From assembly GCF_018327705.1 (NCBI RefSeq), contig NZ_BNEM01000001.1, positions 2,108,001 to 2,172,000 of the forward strand: a stretch of 64,000 nucleotides of DNA, read 5' to 3'. Shown here one piece after another: positions 42,016-49,457 of the stretch; within the stretch, counting starts at the first letter, position 1; every line of letters begins with the position of its first letter. The notes beneath the pieces were generated by a model. It was not told the DNA's origin and did no database searches. It saw only the letters and a program-made list of their open reading frames with translations. Both the position numbers and the translations under genes were made by a program. This DNA comes from Catellatospora sp. TT07R-123. Lineage in GTDB: Bacteria > Actinomycetota > Actinomycetes > Mycobacteriales > Micromonosporaceae.

Positions 42016-43077
42016 TCAGCGGTGGTAGCCGGTGGTCAGTTCGGTGCCGCGGTGGCGCCACTTGGGCTCCTTGTCCACGGTCTTGGCGGTGATGCCGCGC
42101 AGGCGGCGGATCATGGCGCCGTACATGCCGCTGCCGTTGGCCGAGACGTGCGCGCCGGGCGGCTCGTCCATGAACGGCATGAACTTGTCCGGGAAACCGG
42201 GCATGGTGCAGGCGATGCAGATGCCGCCCACGTTGGGGCAGCCGCCGACGCCGTTGATCCAGCCGCGCTTGGGCACGTTGCACTTGACCACCGGGCCCCA
42301 GCAGCCGAGCTTCACGATGCACTCGGGTGTGCCGTACGCCTTGGCGAACTGGCCCTGCTCGTAGAAGCCGCCCCGGTCGCAGCCCTCGTGCACGGTCATC
42401 CCGAACAGCCACTGCGGGCGCAGCTTGTCGTCGAGCGGGATCATCGGCGCCTGCCCGGCCGCCTGGTAGAGCAGGTACGTGATGGTCTCGGCGAGGTTGT
42501 CGGGCTGGATCGGGCAGCCGGGCACGCACACGATCGGGATGTCGGCCTTGGACCGCCAGTCCCAGCCCAGGTAGTCGGGCACGCCCATGGCCCCGGTCGG
42601 GTTGCCCGACATCGCATGGATCCCGCCGTACGTGGCGCACGTGCCGACCGCGAGCACGGCCAGCGCCTTGGGCGCGAGCCGGTCCAGCCACTCGCTGGTG
42701 GTCATCGGCTGCCCGGTGGCCGGGTTGTTGCCGAACGCGGCCCAGTAGCCCTCTTCCTTGATCGCCTCGTTGGGGATCGACCCCTCGATGACCAGCACGA
42801 ACGGCTCCAGCTCGCCTCGGTCGGCCTTGTGGAACCACTCGATGAAGTTGTCGGCGCCCTGCTCCGGGCCGCATTCGAAGTCGATCAGCGGCCAGTGCAC
42901 CGCGATCTTCGGCAGGCCGGGCAGGCCGCCCAGCGCGATCTCCTCGATGCTGGGCTGGGTGGCAGCGGTCAGCGCCACCGAGTCGCCGTCGCAGCTCAGC
43001 CCGGCGTTGATCCAGAGAAGGTGGATCGGCTTCTCGTCCACCGCGGCTCCGGCGGAGGACGTCTTCACGGCACCCAC
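42016..43077 (-). CDS. hhyS: [NiFe] hydrogenase small subunit, group 1h-like (HhyS)
   Basis: A 353-residue iron-sulfur subunit without a Tat signal, as in the cytoplasm-facing actinobacterial group. LLWINAGLSCDGDSVALTAA and GTCATYGGIHA hold proximal cluster Cys. VCVPGCPIQPDNL, TVHEGCDRGG, KLGCWGPVVKCNVPKRG and CPNVGGICIACTMPGFPD carry the rest. GTG 43077 is preferred because AGGGGG lies 8 nt upstream; GTG 43086 would overlap the preceding stop (GTGA) and is the alternative. Confidence 0.94.
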   Translation of the reverse strand: MGAVKTSSAGAAVDEKPIHLLWINAGLSCDGDSVALTAATQPSIEEIALGGLPGLPKIAVHWPLIDFECGPEQGADNFIEWFHKADRGELEPFVLVIEGSIPNEAIKEEGYWAAFGNNPATGQPMTTSEWLDRLAPKALAVLAVGTCATYGGIHAMSGNPTGAMGVPDYLGWDWRSKADIPIVCVPGCPIQPDNLAETITYLLYQAAGQAPMIPLDDKLRPQWLFGMTVHEGCDRGGFYEQGQFAKAYGTPECIVKLGCWGPVVKCNVPKRGWINGVGGCPNVGGICIACTMPGFPDKFMPFMDEPPGAHVSANGSGMYGAMIRRLRGITAKTVDKEPKWRHRGTELTTGYHR

Positions 43078-43082
43078 GTCGT

Positions 43083-43766
43083 TCACCCCCTGTGCTCTGG
43101 CCCGTACCCCGACCCCGCGGCCGTGGCCAGTTCCCACAGCACGTGGCAGACGGTGGTCTGCGCCTCCTGGATGCGGTGCACCGACGGCGACCGCACGACG
43201 AACAAGTGGTCGAGCCCCGCCTCGGCCAGCGCGCCCCCGGACCCGCCTGCGAAGCCGACGGTGACCATGCCGATCCGCCGCGCCTGCCCGAACGCGGCGA
43301 CCAGGTTGGCGGAGTTTCCGCTGGTGGAGAAGCCGACCGCGATGTCGCCGGGGCGGGCGAGCGCGGCCAGCTGCCGCGCGAACACCGCCTCCACCCCGAC
43401 GTCGTTGGCCAGCGCGCTGAGCACCGCGCCGTCGGCGGACAGCGCGTACGCGGGCAGGCCCGGCGCGGGCACGGGCGGTTCGGCGAACAGGTCGGCGCAG
43501 GCCTGGGCGTCGGTGGCGCTGCCGCCGTTGCCGAAGGCGTACAGGCGGGCGCCCGCCCGGAAGGCGACCGCCAGCACGGCGGCGCAGTGGCGCAGGACGG
43601 CGGCGTGCCCGGTGAGCGCGTCGGCGCGCAGCAGGGCGGTCTCGCGCAGCTTGGCCTCGGTGGAGGCGACGAGGTCGGCGGTGGCGTCGGGTGCGGGGGC
43701 GTCGCCGTACAGGAAGGGGTAGAGCGCGCCGAGCCCGGCCGGCGCGGCCCGGCCGACCGCCGTCAC
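43083..43766 (-). CDS. SIS domain protein (GmhA-like) of the hydrogenase operon
   Basis: A 227-residue sugar-isomerase-fold protein. AFGNGGSATDAQACADLFAE and GFSTSGNSANLVAAFGQAR are the two phosphosugar-binding loops of phosphoheptose isomerase. No lipopolysaccharide or heptose genes are nearby. Its place directly upstream of the small subunit, with start overlapping a HypC-like gene, suggests a role in the hydrogenase system, but the ligand is unknown. Confidence 0.87.
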   Translation of the reverse strand: MTAVGRAAPAGLGALYPFLYGDAPAPDATADLVASTEAKLRETALLRADALTGHAAVLRHCAAVLAVAFRAGARLYAFGNGGSATDAQACADLFAEPPVPAPGLPAYALSADGAVLSALANDVGVEAVFARQLAALARPGDIAVGFSTSGNSANLVAAFGQARRIGMVTVGFAGGSGGALAEAGLDHLFVVRSPSVHRIQEAQTTVCHVLWELATAAGSGYGPEHRG

Positions 43767-44011
43767 GGCGCCACCTCCGGCAGCACCGCGATCGCCTCAC
43801 CCGCGTGGACCAGCACCGTGTCGCCGATCCGGGCGTCGACCAGCGCCACGCTGATCTCCTCGACCGTGCCGCCCGCGTCGACCATCGCCAGCCCGTCGGG
43901 CCGCAGCGCCACGACCGTGGCCGGAACCGCGGTGTCGGAGCAGGTCACACAGGACTCGGTCGGCCGTGCGGCAGCCCGCAACTCGGCCAGGATCGCCAAC
44001 CGCACGCTCAT
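43763..44011 (-). CDS. Second HypC/HupF-type chaperone
   Basis: An 82-residue HypC-family protein. CVTCSDTAVPATVVAL resembles the family start but lies about 20 residues in, so the iron-binding Cys is not at position 2. DARIGDTVLVHAGEAIAVL is the conserved second half. It may be a large-subunit-specific chaperone, like HybG or HupF, distinct from the canonical hypC at 35698-35970. It overlaps both neighbouring SIS genes by 4 bp. Confidence 0.82.
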   Translation of the reverse strand: MSVRLAILAELRAAARPTESCVTCSDTAVPATVVALRPDGLAMVDAGGTVEEISVALVDARIGDTVLVHAGEAIAVLPEVAP

Positions 44012-44550
44012 GCTGATCCTCCGCGCCGCGCGCCGTCGTGTTCCAGCAGCACGTGCGCCAGCTCCCAGAGCAGGTGGTACGCGCTGACGCGCAGCTCGCG
44101 CAGGATCAGCGGGTCGTCGGCGGGCAGGGCCAGGGTGTGCGCGGCGGGGGCCTGCGGCGGGCGCGGCCCGCACAGCACCAGCGCGAGCAGGCCCCGTTCG
44201 GCGGCGGCGTGCAGGCCGGGCTCGACCGCGGCCGGATCCGGGCCGCACAGGGCCAGCGCGACGTCGCGCGGTTCGGCCGTGTGGCGCAGCCGGTGGGCGG
44301 CGCGGGCGGCCGGGTGCGCGAGCGCGGGCAGGGCAGGCTTGCCGACGATCACCGGGTGTACGAACTCGACGGCCACATGGTGGGCGTCGGACTCGGCGTC
44401 GCCGTCGCCGAAGACGTGCAGGGTGCCGCCCCCGCCGAGGCGCCCGGCCAGGGCGGCGGCGGCGCCGACCAGGGCGGGCGCGAGGGTGACCAGGGCGAGG
44501 CCGGGCTGCTCGCGCCGCTTCGCCGGCGAGTCGACCGCGGGCGTCGTCAT
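44008..44550 (-). CDS. Degenerate SIS domain protein, first gene of the hydrogenase operon
   Basis: A 180-residue protein related to the second SIS gene. The phosphosugar loop is altered: HVFGDGDAESDAHHVAVEFV replaces the GNGGSATDA type. The second loop is weak (LALCGPDPAAVEP). It ends with SAYHLLWELAHVLLEH, a helix also present in the other SIS protein (VCHVLWELA). A structural, non-catalytic role is inferred. GGAGGGG precedes ATG 44550. Confidence 0.72.
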   Translation of the reverse strand: MTTPAVDSPAKRREQPGLALVTLAPALVGAAAALAGRLGGGGTLHVFGDGDAESDAHHVAVEFVHPVIVGKPALPALAHPAARAAHRLRHTAEPRDVALALCGPDPAAVEPGLHAAAERGLLALVLCGPRPPQAPAAHTLALPADDPLILRELRVSAYHLLWELAHVLLEHDGARRGGSA

Positions 44551-44576
44551 GGCGCTCCCCTCCTCCGTCGTGGTTC

Positions 44577-44582
44577 ACCATA
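44577..44582 (-). promoter_or_regulatory. Candidate -10 of the hydrogenase operon
   Basis: TATGGT on the minus strand 26 nt before ATG 44550. No convincing -35 was found at normal distance. The 151-bp gap to the divergent SanA-like gene holds nothing else clear. Confidence 0.3.
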
Positions 44583-44701
44583 GCGGTCTGATCACCACAA
44601 CACGCGCAAATCGCCCGCCACCGGTCGCGTTCGGTAGTCGCTCGGTCACGTTGCGGTGGCCGGTGTTGCGGACGCTCGCGGGCGTACCCGATGATGCGCT
44701 C

Positions 44702-45448
44702 GTGTCCGACGACCAGCCCCACCCCGACGCCGCCGACCAGCCCGACACCGGTGAGCAGCCTGCCGCGCGGCCCGCGCCGGGCCGCCTCACGCGGTGGCGC
44801 CGCCGCGCGGTCCGGGTGGTGCTGTGGGGCACGCTGGCCGGGGTGCTGGTCGCGGCGGGCAGCATCGGCTGGATCCGGTGGAGCGCCGCCGGGCACGTGT
44901 ACTCGGTGCAGGACGTCCCGCAGGCACCGGTCGCGCTGGTGCTCGGCGCCAAGGTGCACGACACGGGGGTGCCCTCGGCGTTCCTGGAGGCCCGGCTCGC
45001 CATCGCCAAGGAGCTGTACGACACCGGCAAGGTCCGCGCCATCCTCGTCTCCGGCGACCACGCGCAGTGGTCCTACGACGAGCCCGACACGATGCGCGAC
45101 TGGCTGGTCCGGCGCGGCGTGCCGTTCGGCAAGGTGGTCACCGACCACGCGGGCTTCGACACGTACGACTCCTGCCAGCGGGCGGCGCGGATCTTCGGCG
45201 TGCAGAAGGCGATCGTGGTGACCCAGAGCTACCACATCGCGCGGGCGGTCACCCTGTGCCGCGACGCGGGCATCGAGACCGACGGCGTCGCCGACGACTC
45301 GGTGCGCCGGTTCGAGAGCTTCTGGACCCAGGGCGTCATCCGCGAGCAGGGCGCCTGCGTCAAGGCCGCGTTCGACACGCTGACCGGCCGCGACCCGGTG
45401 TTCCTCGGGCGGCACGAGACCGGCGTCGAGGACGCCCTGCGCGACTGA
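44702..45448 (+). CDS. SanA/YdcF-like membrane protein (DUF218)
   Basis: A 248-residue protein. A Pro-rich acidic N-terminus precedes one membrane helix (VVLWGTLAGVLVAAGSIGWI), then the DUF218 domain. APVALVLGAKV, LVSGDHAQWSYDEP and VVTQSYHIARAV are the family's core loops. SanA of enteric bacteria affects envelope permeability to vancomycin at high temperature. The domain faces outward if the helix is an anchor. It converges with the tetR gene, with a single base between the two stops. Confidence 0.87.
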   Translation: MSDDQPHPDAADQPDTGEQPAARPAPGRLTRWRRRAVRVVLWGTLAGVLVAAGSIGWIRWSAAGHVYSVQDVPQAPVALVLGAKVHDTGVPSAFLEARLAIAKELYDTGKVRAILVSGDHAQWSYDEPDTMRDWLVRRGVPFGKVVTDHAGFDTYDSCQRAARIFGVQKAIVVTQSYHIARAVTLCRDAGIETDGVADDSVRRFESFWTQGVIREQGACVKAAFDTLTGRDPVFLGRHETGVEDALRD

Positions 45449-45449
45449 G

Positions 45450-45992
45450 CTAGGCCGCCAGTAGCAGTGACGCGAGTTCCCTGGCCCGCTGGGCCGGGGC
45501 GGAGCTGCGCTCGCGCAGCGCGGTGACCGTCGCGCCGTCCATCAGCAGCACGAACCGCTGCGCCGTCGCGTCCGGATCGGCGGCCCCGTGCGCGGCCAGC
45601 AGCCCGGCGACATACCGGGTCAGCGCCTGCTTGTGGGCGGCGGCGACCTGGTGCGCACCGCTGTCCGGGTCGGCCGACTCGATCATCGAGTTGATGAAGG
45701 CGCAGCCGCGGAAGTCGGCCCGGTCGAACCGCTCGGCGATCGCGTCGAACACCGCCAGCGGGTCGCCGCCCAGCTGCGCCACCCGCTCGTCCAGCCACTG
45801 CCGCCACCGCTCGTCGCGGCGCTGGAGCACCGCCACGACCAGCTCGTCCTTGCCGGCGAAGTGGCGGTAGAAGGAGGCCCGGCCGACGCCGGAGGTGCTC
45901 AGGATCCGTTCCAGCCCGACCGCGCGGATGCCGTCGGCATAGAACAGCTCCTCGGCGGTGTCGAGCAGTCGCTCGCGGGCTCGGGTCGGCAT
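45450..45992 (-). CDS. TetR family repressor
   Basis: A 180-residue TetR regulator. Residues 8-55 form the DNA-binding domain (RERLLDTAEELFYADGIRAV, STSGVGRASFYRHFAGKDEL). The C-terminal ligand domain contains FRGCAFINSMIE, typical of the TetR group that often controls oxidoreductases and AhpD-like genes. ATG 45992 has TATGCT 6 nt upstream on the minus strand, so the message is probably leaderless. Two palindromes in the divergent gap are the likely operators. Confidence 0.9.
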   Translation of the reverse strand: MPTRARERLLDTAEELFYADGIRAVGLERILSTSGVGRASFYRHFAGKDELVVAVLQRRDERWRQWLDERVAQLGGDPLAVFDAIAERFDRADFRGCAFINSMIESADPDSGAHQVAAAHKQALTRYVAGLLAAHGAADPDATAQRFVLLMDGATVTALRERSSAPAQRARELASLLLAA

Positions 45993-45998
45993 AGGGCC

Positions 45999-46004
45999 AG
46001 CATA
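45999..46004 (-). promoter_or_regulatory. -10 box of the tetR gene (leaderless)
   Basis: TATGCT on the minus strand, 6 nt before ATG 45992. Its -35 region would overlap the first TetR operator. Confidence 0.5.
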
Positions 46005-46012
46005 CCGGCGCG

Positions 46013-46041
46013 TTGACAGAAACGGAACCACTCAGTACCGT
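46013..46041 (+). promoter_or_regulatory. Promoter of the carboxymuconolactone decarboxylase gene
   Basis: TTGACA (46013-46018), 17-bp spacer and TACCGT (46036-46041). The spacer and -10 coincide with the first TetR operator. Confidence 0.65.
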
Positions 46042-46069
46042 TTGGAAACGGAACCGATCAGTACCGTTT
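46020..46069. promoter_or_regulatory. Two tandem TetR operators
   Basis: AAACGGAACC-N2-TCAGTACCGTTT occurs twice (46020-46043 and 46046-46069) with 26 bp from start to start. Each is an imperfect palindrome (AAACGG ... CCGTTT). They cover the divergent promoters of tetR and its target gene. Confidence 0.8.
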
Positions 46070-46080
46070 TGGAGGACGCC

Positions 46081-46713
46081 GTGCCGCGCCTACCTCAGCT
46101 CACCGAGGACACCACCGAGCAGCTCGCCCAGGTCCGGGCCCAGCTCGGCCGGGTGCCGAACCTCTACGCCGCCATGGCCAACGGCCCCGCGGCCCTCGCC
46201 GGCTACCTCGCCCTGCGCCACGAGCTCACCCGCGGCGCGCTCACCGCCCGGCTGCGCGAGCAGCTGGCCCTGCTCGTCGCGCAGGACAACGGCTGCGACT
46301 ACTGCGTCAGCGCGCACCACCTGCGCGGGCGGATGATGAAGCTGTCCGACGAGGAGCTGGCGGCCACCCGGCACGCCGACGACCGCGACCCGCACGCCGC
46401 CGCGGTGCTGGGGCTGGCCCGGGAGGTCATGCGCACCGGCGGCCGGGTCTCCGACGCCTCGCTGGCCGCAGCCCGTGCGGCCGGGGTGACCGACGCCGAG
46501 CTGGCCGAGATCGTCGCCCACGTCGCGCTGAACACCCTGTCGAACTACTTCAACCACCTGGCCCAACCGGAGCTGGACTTCCCGCCCGCTCCGGCCCTGG
46601 CCGACCCCCCGTCGCCCACCGAGACCGCAGCGCTGGCCGGGACCGCGCCCACCGGGACCGTGGCGCCTGCCGAGAACGCGACGGTGGCCGAGACTGCGGC
46701 GGTGGCCGCATGA
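46081..46713 (+). CDS. Carboxymuconolactone decarboxylase / AhpD-like protein
   Basis: A 210-residue protein. Residues 1-155 form the all-helical AhpD-like fold, with the redox pair in DNGCDYCVSAHHLRG (CxxC followed by His). It probably acts as an alkylhydroperoxidase. The last 50 residues are a Pro/Ala/Thr-rich tail with repeats such as TETAALAG. GTG 46081 follows GGAGG. It is controlled by the divergent TetR and overlaps the next small gene (ATGA). Confidence 0.88.
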   Translation: MPRLPQLTEDTTEQLAQVRAQLGRVPNLYAAMANGPAALAGYLALRHELTRGALTARLREQLALLVAQDNGCDYCVSAHHLRGRMMKLSDEELAATRHADDRDPHAAAVLGLAREVMRTGGRVSDASLAAARAAGVTDAELAEIVAHVALNTLSNYFNHLAQPELDFPPAPALADPPSPTETAALAGTAPTGTVAPAENATVAETAAVAA

Positions 46714-46913
46714 CCCGCGACTGGCGCCGGGGCTCGATCCGGCTGATCCCCGGCTACCACCTGCTCAACGCGGCCGGACTGCCGGTGGCGGAGCTGGCCG
46801 AGGTGGATTTCGCGCTGGAGGGCGGCTTCGTGAACGTCCGCGTGCCGGGGCGCGACGACGTCCAGCTCGTGTCGGCGCCCGCCCTGCACCTGATCACCTG
46901 CCCCACCCGCTGA
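46710..46913 (+). CDS. Small hypothetical protein, 67 aa
   Basis: A 67-residue soluble protein starting MTRDWRRGSIRLIPGYHLLN. It has alternating beta-type segments (VAELAEVDFALEGGFVNVRV) and a Cys near the end (LITCPTR). It overlaps the AhpD-like gene by 4 bp and so shares its TetR control. No family was recognised. Confidence 0.55.
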   Translation: MTRDWRRGSIRLIPGYHLLNAAGLPVAELAEVDFALEGGFVNVRVPGRDDVQLVSAPALHLITCPTR

Positions 46914-46920
46914 AAGAGCA

Positions 46921-46968
46921 AGGAAGGGCACCTTCTCATCGGAATCCGATGTAGAGGGTGCCCTTCCT
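46921..46968. terminator. PAL-B palindrome, copy 2, probable bidirectional terminator
   Basis: Arms 46921-46936 and 46953-46968 (16 nt, one G.T pair) enclose a 16-nt loop that carries ATCGGAATCCGAT, itself a palindrome. It follows the stop of the small gene at 46913. Confidence 0.8.
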
Positions 46969-47007
46969 GGCGTGCGGCTGCGCGCATGATCACGTGCGGC
47001 TGCGCGC

Positions 47008-47072
47008 ATGATCGCTGTTGTCGGTCAGAGAGTGCATTTTCAGCGCAGATTCTGACCTCAACCGGCGATCAT
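47008..47072. repeat. PAL-C palindrome, copy 4
   Basis: 65 bp, starting ATGATCGCTGTTGTCGGTCA, with GATTCTGACC in the right arm and ending GGCGATCAT. It adjoins the PAL-B copy in the gap before the converging SDR gene. Confidence 0.8.
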
Positions 47073-47133
47073 GACCTGGCCGAGGCCGAGGGGCGAGGCC
47101 GAAGGCCGCGCCGGGCCGGGCTGGGCTGGGTGG

Positions 47134-47973
47134 TCAGGGTTGGGCGGAGGGGCGGCCCAGGTGCAGGCCGGCGGCGGTGACGTCGTCGAACTCCTTGGTC
47201 CGGGCCGTGTACGCGGCGCCCAGGTACTCGCGCGCGTCCGGCCCGACGGGCAGGCGCAGCGGCGGGTTCGCCATCCCGGCCACGTGGAACACCGCGTCGG
47301 CGAACAGCTCCGGCGAGTTGATGGCCGGGTTCTCGTTCATCGTGCGGATGCCGACCAGCATCGGCCCGGCGACCGCCTCGTAGGCGTCCACGCGCTGCTC
47401 GGGCAGCACGGTCGAGCTGCCGTAGCTGGTGGCGAACCCGCCGGGCTGCACCAGCGTCACCCGTACGCCCAGGTGCGCGACCTCGGCGGCCAGCGTCTCG
47501 GCCAGCCCCTCCAGCGCGAACTTGCTCGCCGTGTACGCCGACAGCCCCGGGAACGGCACCTGCCCCGCCACCGAGCTCACGAAGACGGCGTGCCCGTGGC
47601 CCTGGGCGCGGAACAGCGGCAGGACCAGCCGGGTCAGGCGCCAGGGACCGTACACGTTGGTGTCGAACTGGCCGTGCAGCTCGGCGTCGGACACCTCCTC
47701 GACCGTGCCGAACTGGCCGAAGCCCGCGTTGTTGACCAGCACGTCGATGCCGCCGAACGCGGCCTGCGCGCGGGCCACCGCGGCCTCGCACTGCTCCGGG
47801 TCGCGGACGTCCAGCGCCGCGGTGAGCAGCTCAGGATGCCGGTCGGTCAGGTCGGCCAGCGTGCGCGGGTCGCGCGCGGTCGCCAGCACCTGCTCCCCCT
47901 CCTGGGCGAGCCGTTGCGCCAGCGCGCGGCCGAGCCCGGTGGAACAGCCCGTGACCAGCCACCGTCTACCCAT
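47134..47973 (-). CDS. Short-chain dehydrogenase/reductase
   Basis: A 279-residue classical SDR. VTGCSTGLGRALA is the nucleotide-binding TGxxxGxG motif, DVLVNNAGFGQFG the NNAG motif, VSSVAGQ the catalytic Ser region and YTASKFALEG the YxxxK. The NADP preference is suggested by Arg in ATARDP. The C-terminal GPDAREYLGAAYTARTKEFD fits the SDR group acting on small alcohols and ketones. GGAGG precedes ATG 47973. Two palindromes upstream may be regulatory. Confidence 0.9.
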   Translation of the reverse strand: MGRRWLVTGCSTGLGRALAQRLAQEGEQVLATARDPRTLADLTDRHPELLTAALDVRDPEQCEAAVARAQAAFGGIDVLVNNAGFGQFGTVEEVSDAELHGQFDTNVYGPWRLTRLVLPLFRAQGHGHAVFVSSVAGQVPFPGLSAYTASKFALEGLAETLAAEVAHLGVRVTLVQPGGFATSYGSSTVLPEQRVDAYEAVAGPMLVGIRTMNENPAINSPELFADAVFHVAGMANPPLRLPVGPDAREYLGAAYTARTKEFDDVTAAGLHLGRPSAQP

Positions 47974-48056
47974 GTACCTCAGTCCCTCCGTCTGACGTGC
48001 ACGTTCGCGTGTGGACGTGCCGGATCAGAGTGGCAGGGAGCGGTGACTCACAGCAA

Positions 48057-48068
48057 TGTAAACTTACA
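48057..48068. promoter_or_regulatory. Candidate operator of the SDR gene
   Basis: TGTAAACTTACA, a perfect 12-bp palindrome in unusually A+T-rich DNA, 84 bp before the SDR start. Confidence 0.45.
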
Positions 48069-48075
48069 GACTGGA

Positions 48076-48102
48076 GTGAATCACGTACGTTTTGTGATTC
48101 AC
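48076..48102. promoter_or_regulatory. Inverted repeat GTGAATCAC-N9-GTGATTCAC
   Basis: Nine-bp perfect arms between the merR stop and the SDR start. It could be an SDR operator or a terminator of the upstream operon. Confidence 0.4.
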
Positions 48103-48115
48103 GTCTACCGTCTGC

Positions 48116-48712
48116 TCAGCCCGCGCGACGGCGGGCGCGGCGCGCGGCCAGCTCGTCGGTGACGCCCAGCGGCAGCACGGCCGGTGCGAACGGGACCGCG
48201 GCCGCGGGGGCCGTCGGCTCGTCCACTTCGGTGCCGCGCTCGGCCGGCAGGTGCGACAGCGAGCCCTGCACCTCTTTGAACGCGCCCCCGATGGCGATGC
48301 CGAACACGCCCTGGCCGCCCTGCAGCAGGTCGACGACCTCCTCCGGCGAGCGGCAGTCGTAGACCGAGGTGCCGTCGGAGATGAGGGTGATGGTGGCCAG
48401 GTCCTCGGCCTCGTACGCCTGGAGCGTCTCGATGGCGCGGCGGATGTTCTGCAGCGACACCCCGGCGTCCAGCAGTCGCTTCACGACCTTCAGCACGACC
48501 AGGTCGCGGAAGGAGTAGAGGCGTTGCGTGCCCGAGCCGGACGCGTCCCGGATGCTCGGCACCACCAGGCCGGTACGCGCCCAGTAGTCGAGTTGCCGGT
48601 AACTGATCCCGACCGCGTGGCACGCGGTCACGCCACGGTAACCCAGCGAACCGCCTGGGTCGGGCTCATGATCCCCGCCCTCGGGCACGCCGAAGCCATG
48701 GAGCTGGTGCAT
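48116..48712 (-). CDS. MerR family regulator (Rv1830/McdR-like)
   Basis: A 198-residue MerR protein. The winged helix is GISYRQLDYWARTGLVVPSI followed by SGTQRLYSFRDLVVLKVVKR. SLQNIRRAIETLQ begins the dimer helix, and TLISDGTSVYDC starts the second domain. In mycobacteria the orthologous position is held by Rv1830, reported to influence cell division genes. GGGAGGT precedes ATG 48712. It is the last gene of the conserved garA block. Confidence 0.9.
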   Translation of the reverse strand: MHQLHGFGVPEGGDHEPDPGGSLGYRGVTACHAVGISYRQLDYWARTGLVVPSIRDASGSGTQRLYSFRDLVVLKVVKRLLDAGVSLQNIRRAIETLQAYEAEDLATITLISDGTSVYDCRSPEEVVDLLQGGQGVFGIAIGGAFKEVQGSLSHLPAERGTEVDEPTAPAAAVPFAPAVLPLGVTDELAARRARRRAG

Positions 48713-48859
48713 GCGACTACCTCCCGCCGAGTGTCGACGTGGTCAGCCTATAGCGCACGGTCGCCGCAGGCGGGGAGGTAACGTCGCGACACGCCACAAT
48801 CAGGCTCCAACGCGTCACCTTTTCGCGCACCGATCGTTAGCGGCACGCCCGGACGCCGG

Positions 48860-49324
48860 TCAGCTCGCGAAGTCCTCGGGACGGACCTGCTCGAGGAACT
48901 CGCGGAACTTCTCCACCTCGTCCTCCTGCTCGTCCGGGATGATGATGCCGGCCTCGTCGAGCACCCGCTCGGCGCAGCGCACCGGCGCGCCCACGCGCAG
49001 TGCCAGCGCGATCGCGTCGCTGGGCCGGGCCGACACCCGCACCGAGTCGCCGATCAGCAGGTCGGCGTAGAAGATGCTGTCCTTGAGCTCGACGATCTCG
49101 ACCGCCTTCAGCGGCGCCGACAGCGCCTGCAGCAGATCGCGCAGCAGGTCGTGGGTGAGTGGGCGGGCGGGTTTGACCCCCTGCTGCTCATAGGCGATCG
49201 CCGTCGCCTCGACCGCGCCGATCCAGATCGGCAGGTACCGGTCGCCCTCCACCTCACGCAGCAGCACGATCGGCTGGTTGGTAGGCAGCTCGACCCTAAC
49301 CCCGATCACGCTCAGCTCGCGCAC
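48860..49324 (-). CDS. DUF151 bifunctional nuclease family protein
   Basis: A 154-residue DUF151 protein. ELSVIGVRVELPTNQPIVLL opens it. YLPIWIGAVEATAIAY and RPLTHDLLRDLLQALSAPL are the family core, and SARPSDAIALALRVGAPV the later motif. The C-terminal EQEDEVEKFREFLEQVRPEDF is an acidic helix typical of actinobacteria. GTG 49324 follows GGAGG. It lies between two MerR genes, as in mycobacteria (Rv1829). Confidence 0.92.
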   Translation of the reverse strand: MRELSVIGVRVELPTNQPIVLLREVEGDRYLPIWIGAVEATAIAYEQQGVKPARPLTHDLLRDLLQALSAPLKAVEIVELKDSIFYADLLIGDSVRVSARPSDAIALALRVGAPVRCAERVLDEAGIIIPDEQEDEVEKFREFLEQVRPEDFAS

Positions 49325-49457
49325 CGTTTCGCCTCCGTCGCGTCTGCCCCTGGCTCGGGCCGGGCCGCCGTACGGAGTCCCGTGCGGCACCGCGCCTTTC
49401 GCCTCTCCTACTGCACGCTACACGCCTGCGTACACGCTCGGCTCGTTCGAGGGTGCG

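Noticed and set aside
42016-43086. Export of the hydrogenase by a Tat signal on the small subunit
   Set aside because: The N-terminus has no twin-Arg motif or hydrophobic stretch before LLWINAGLSC.
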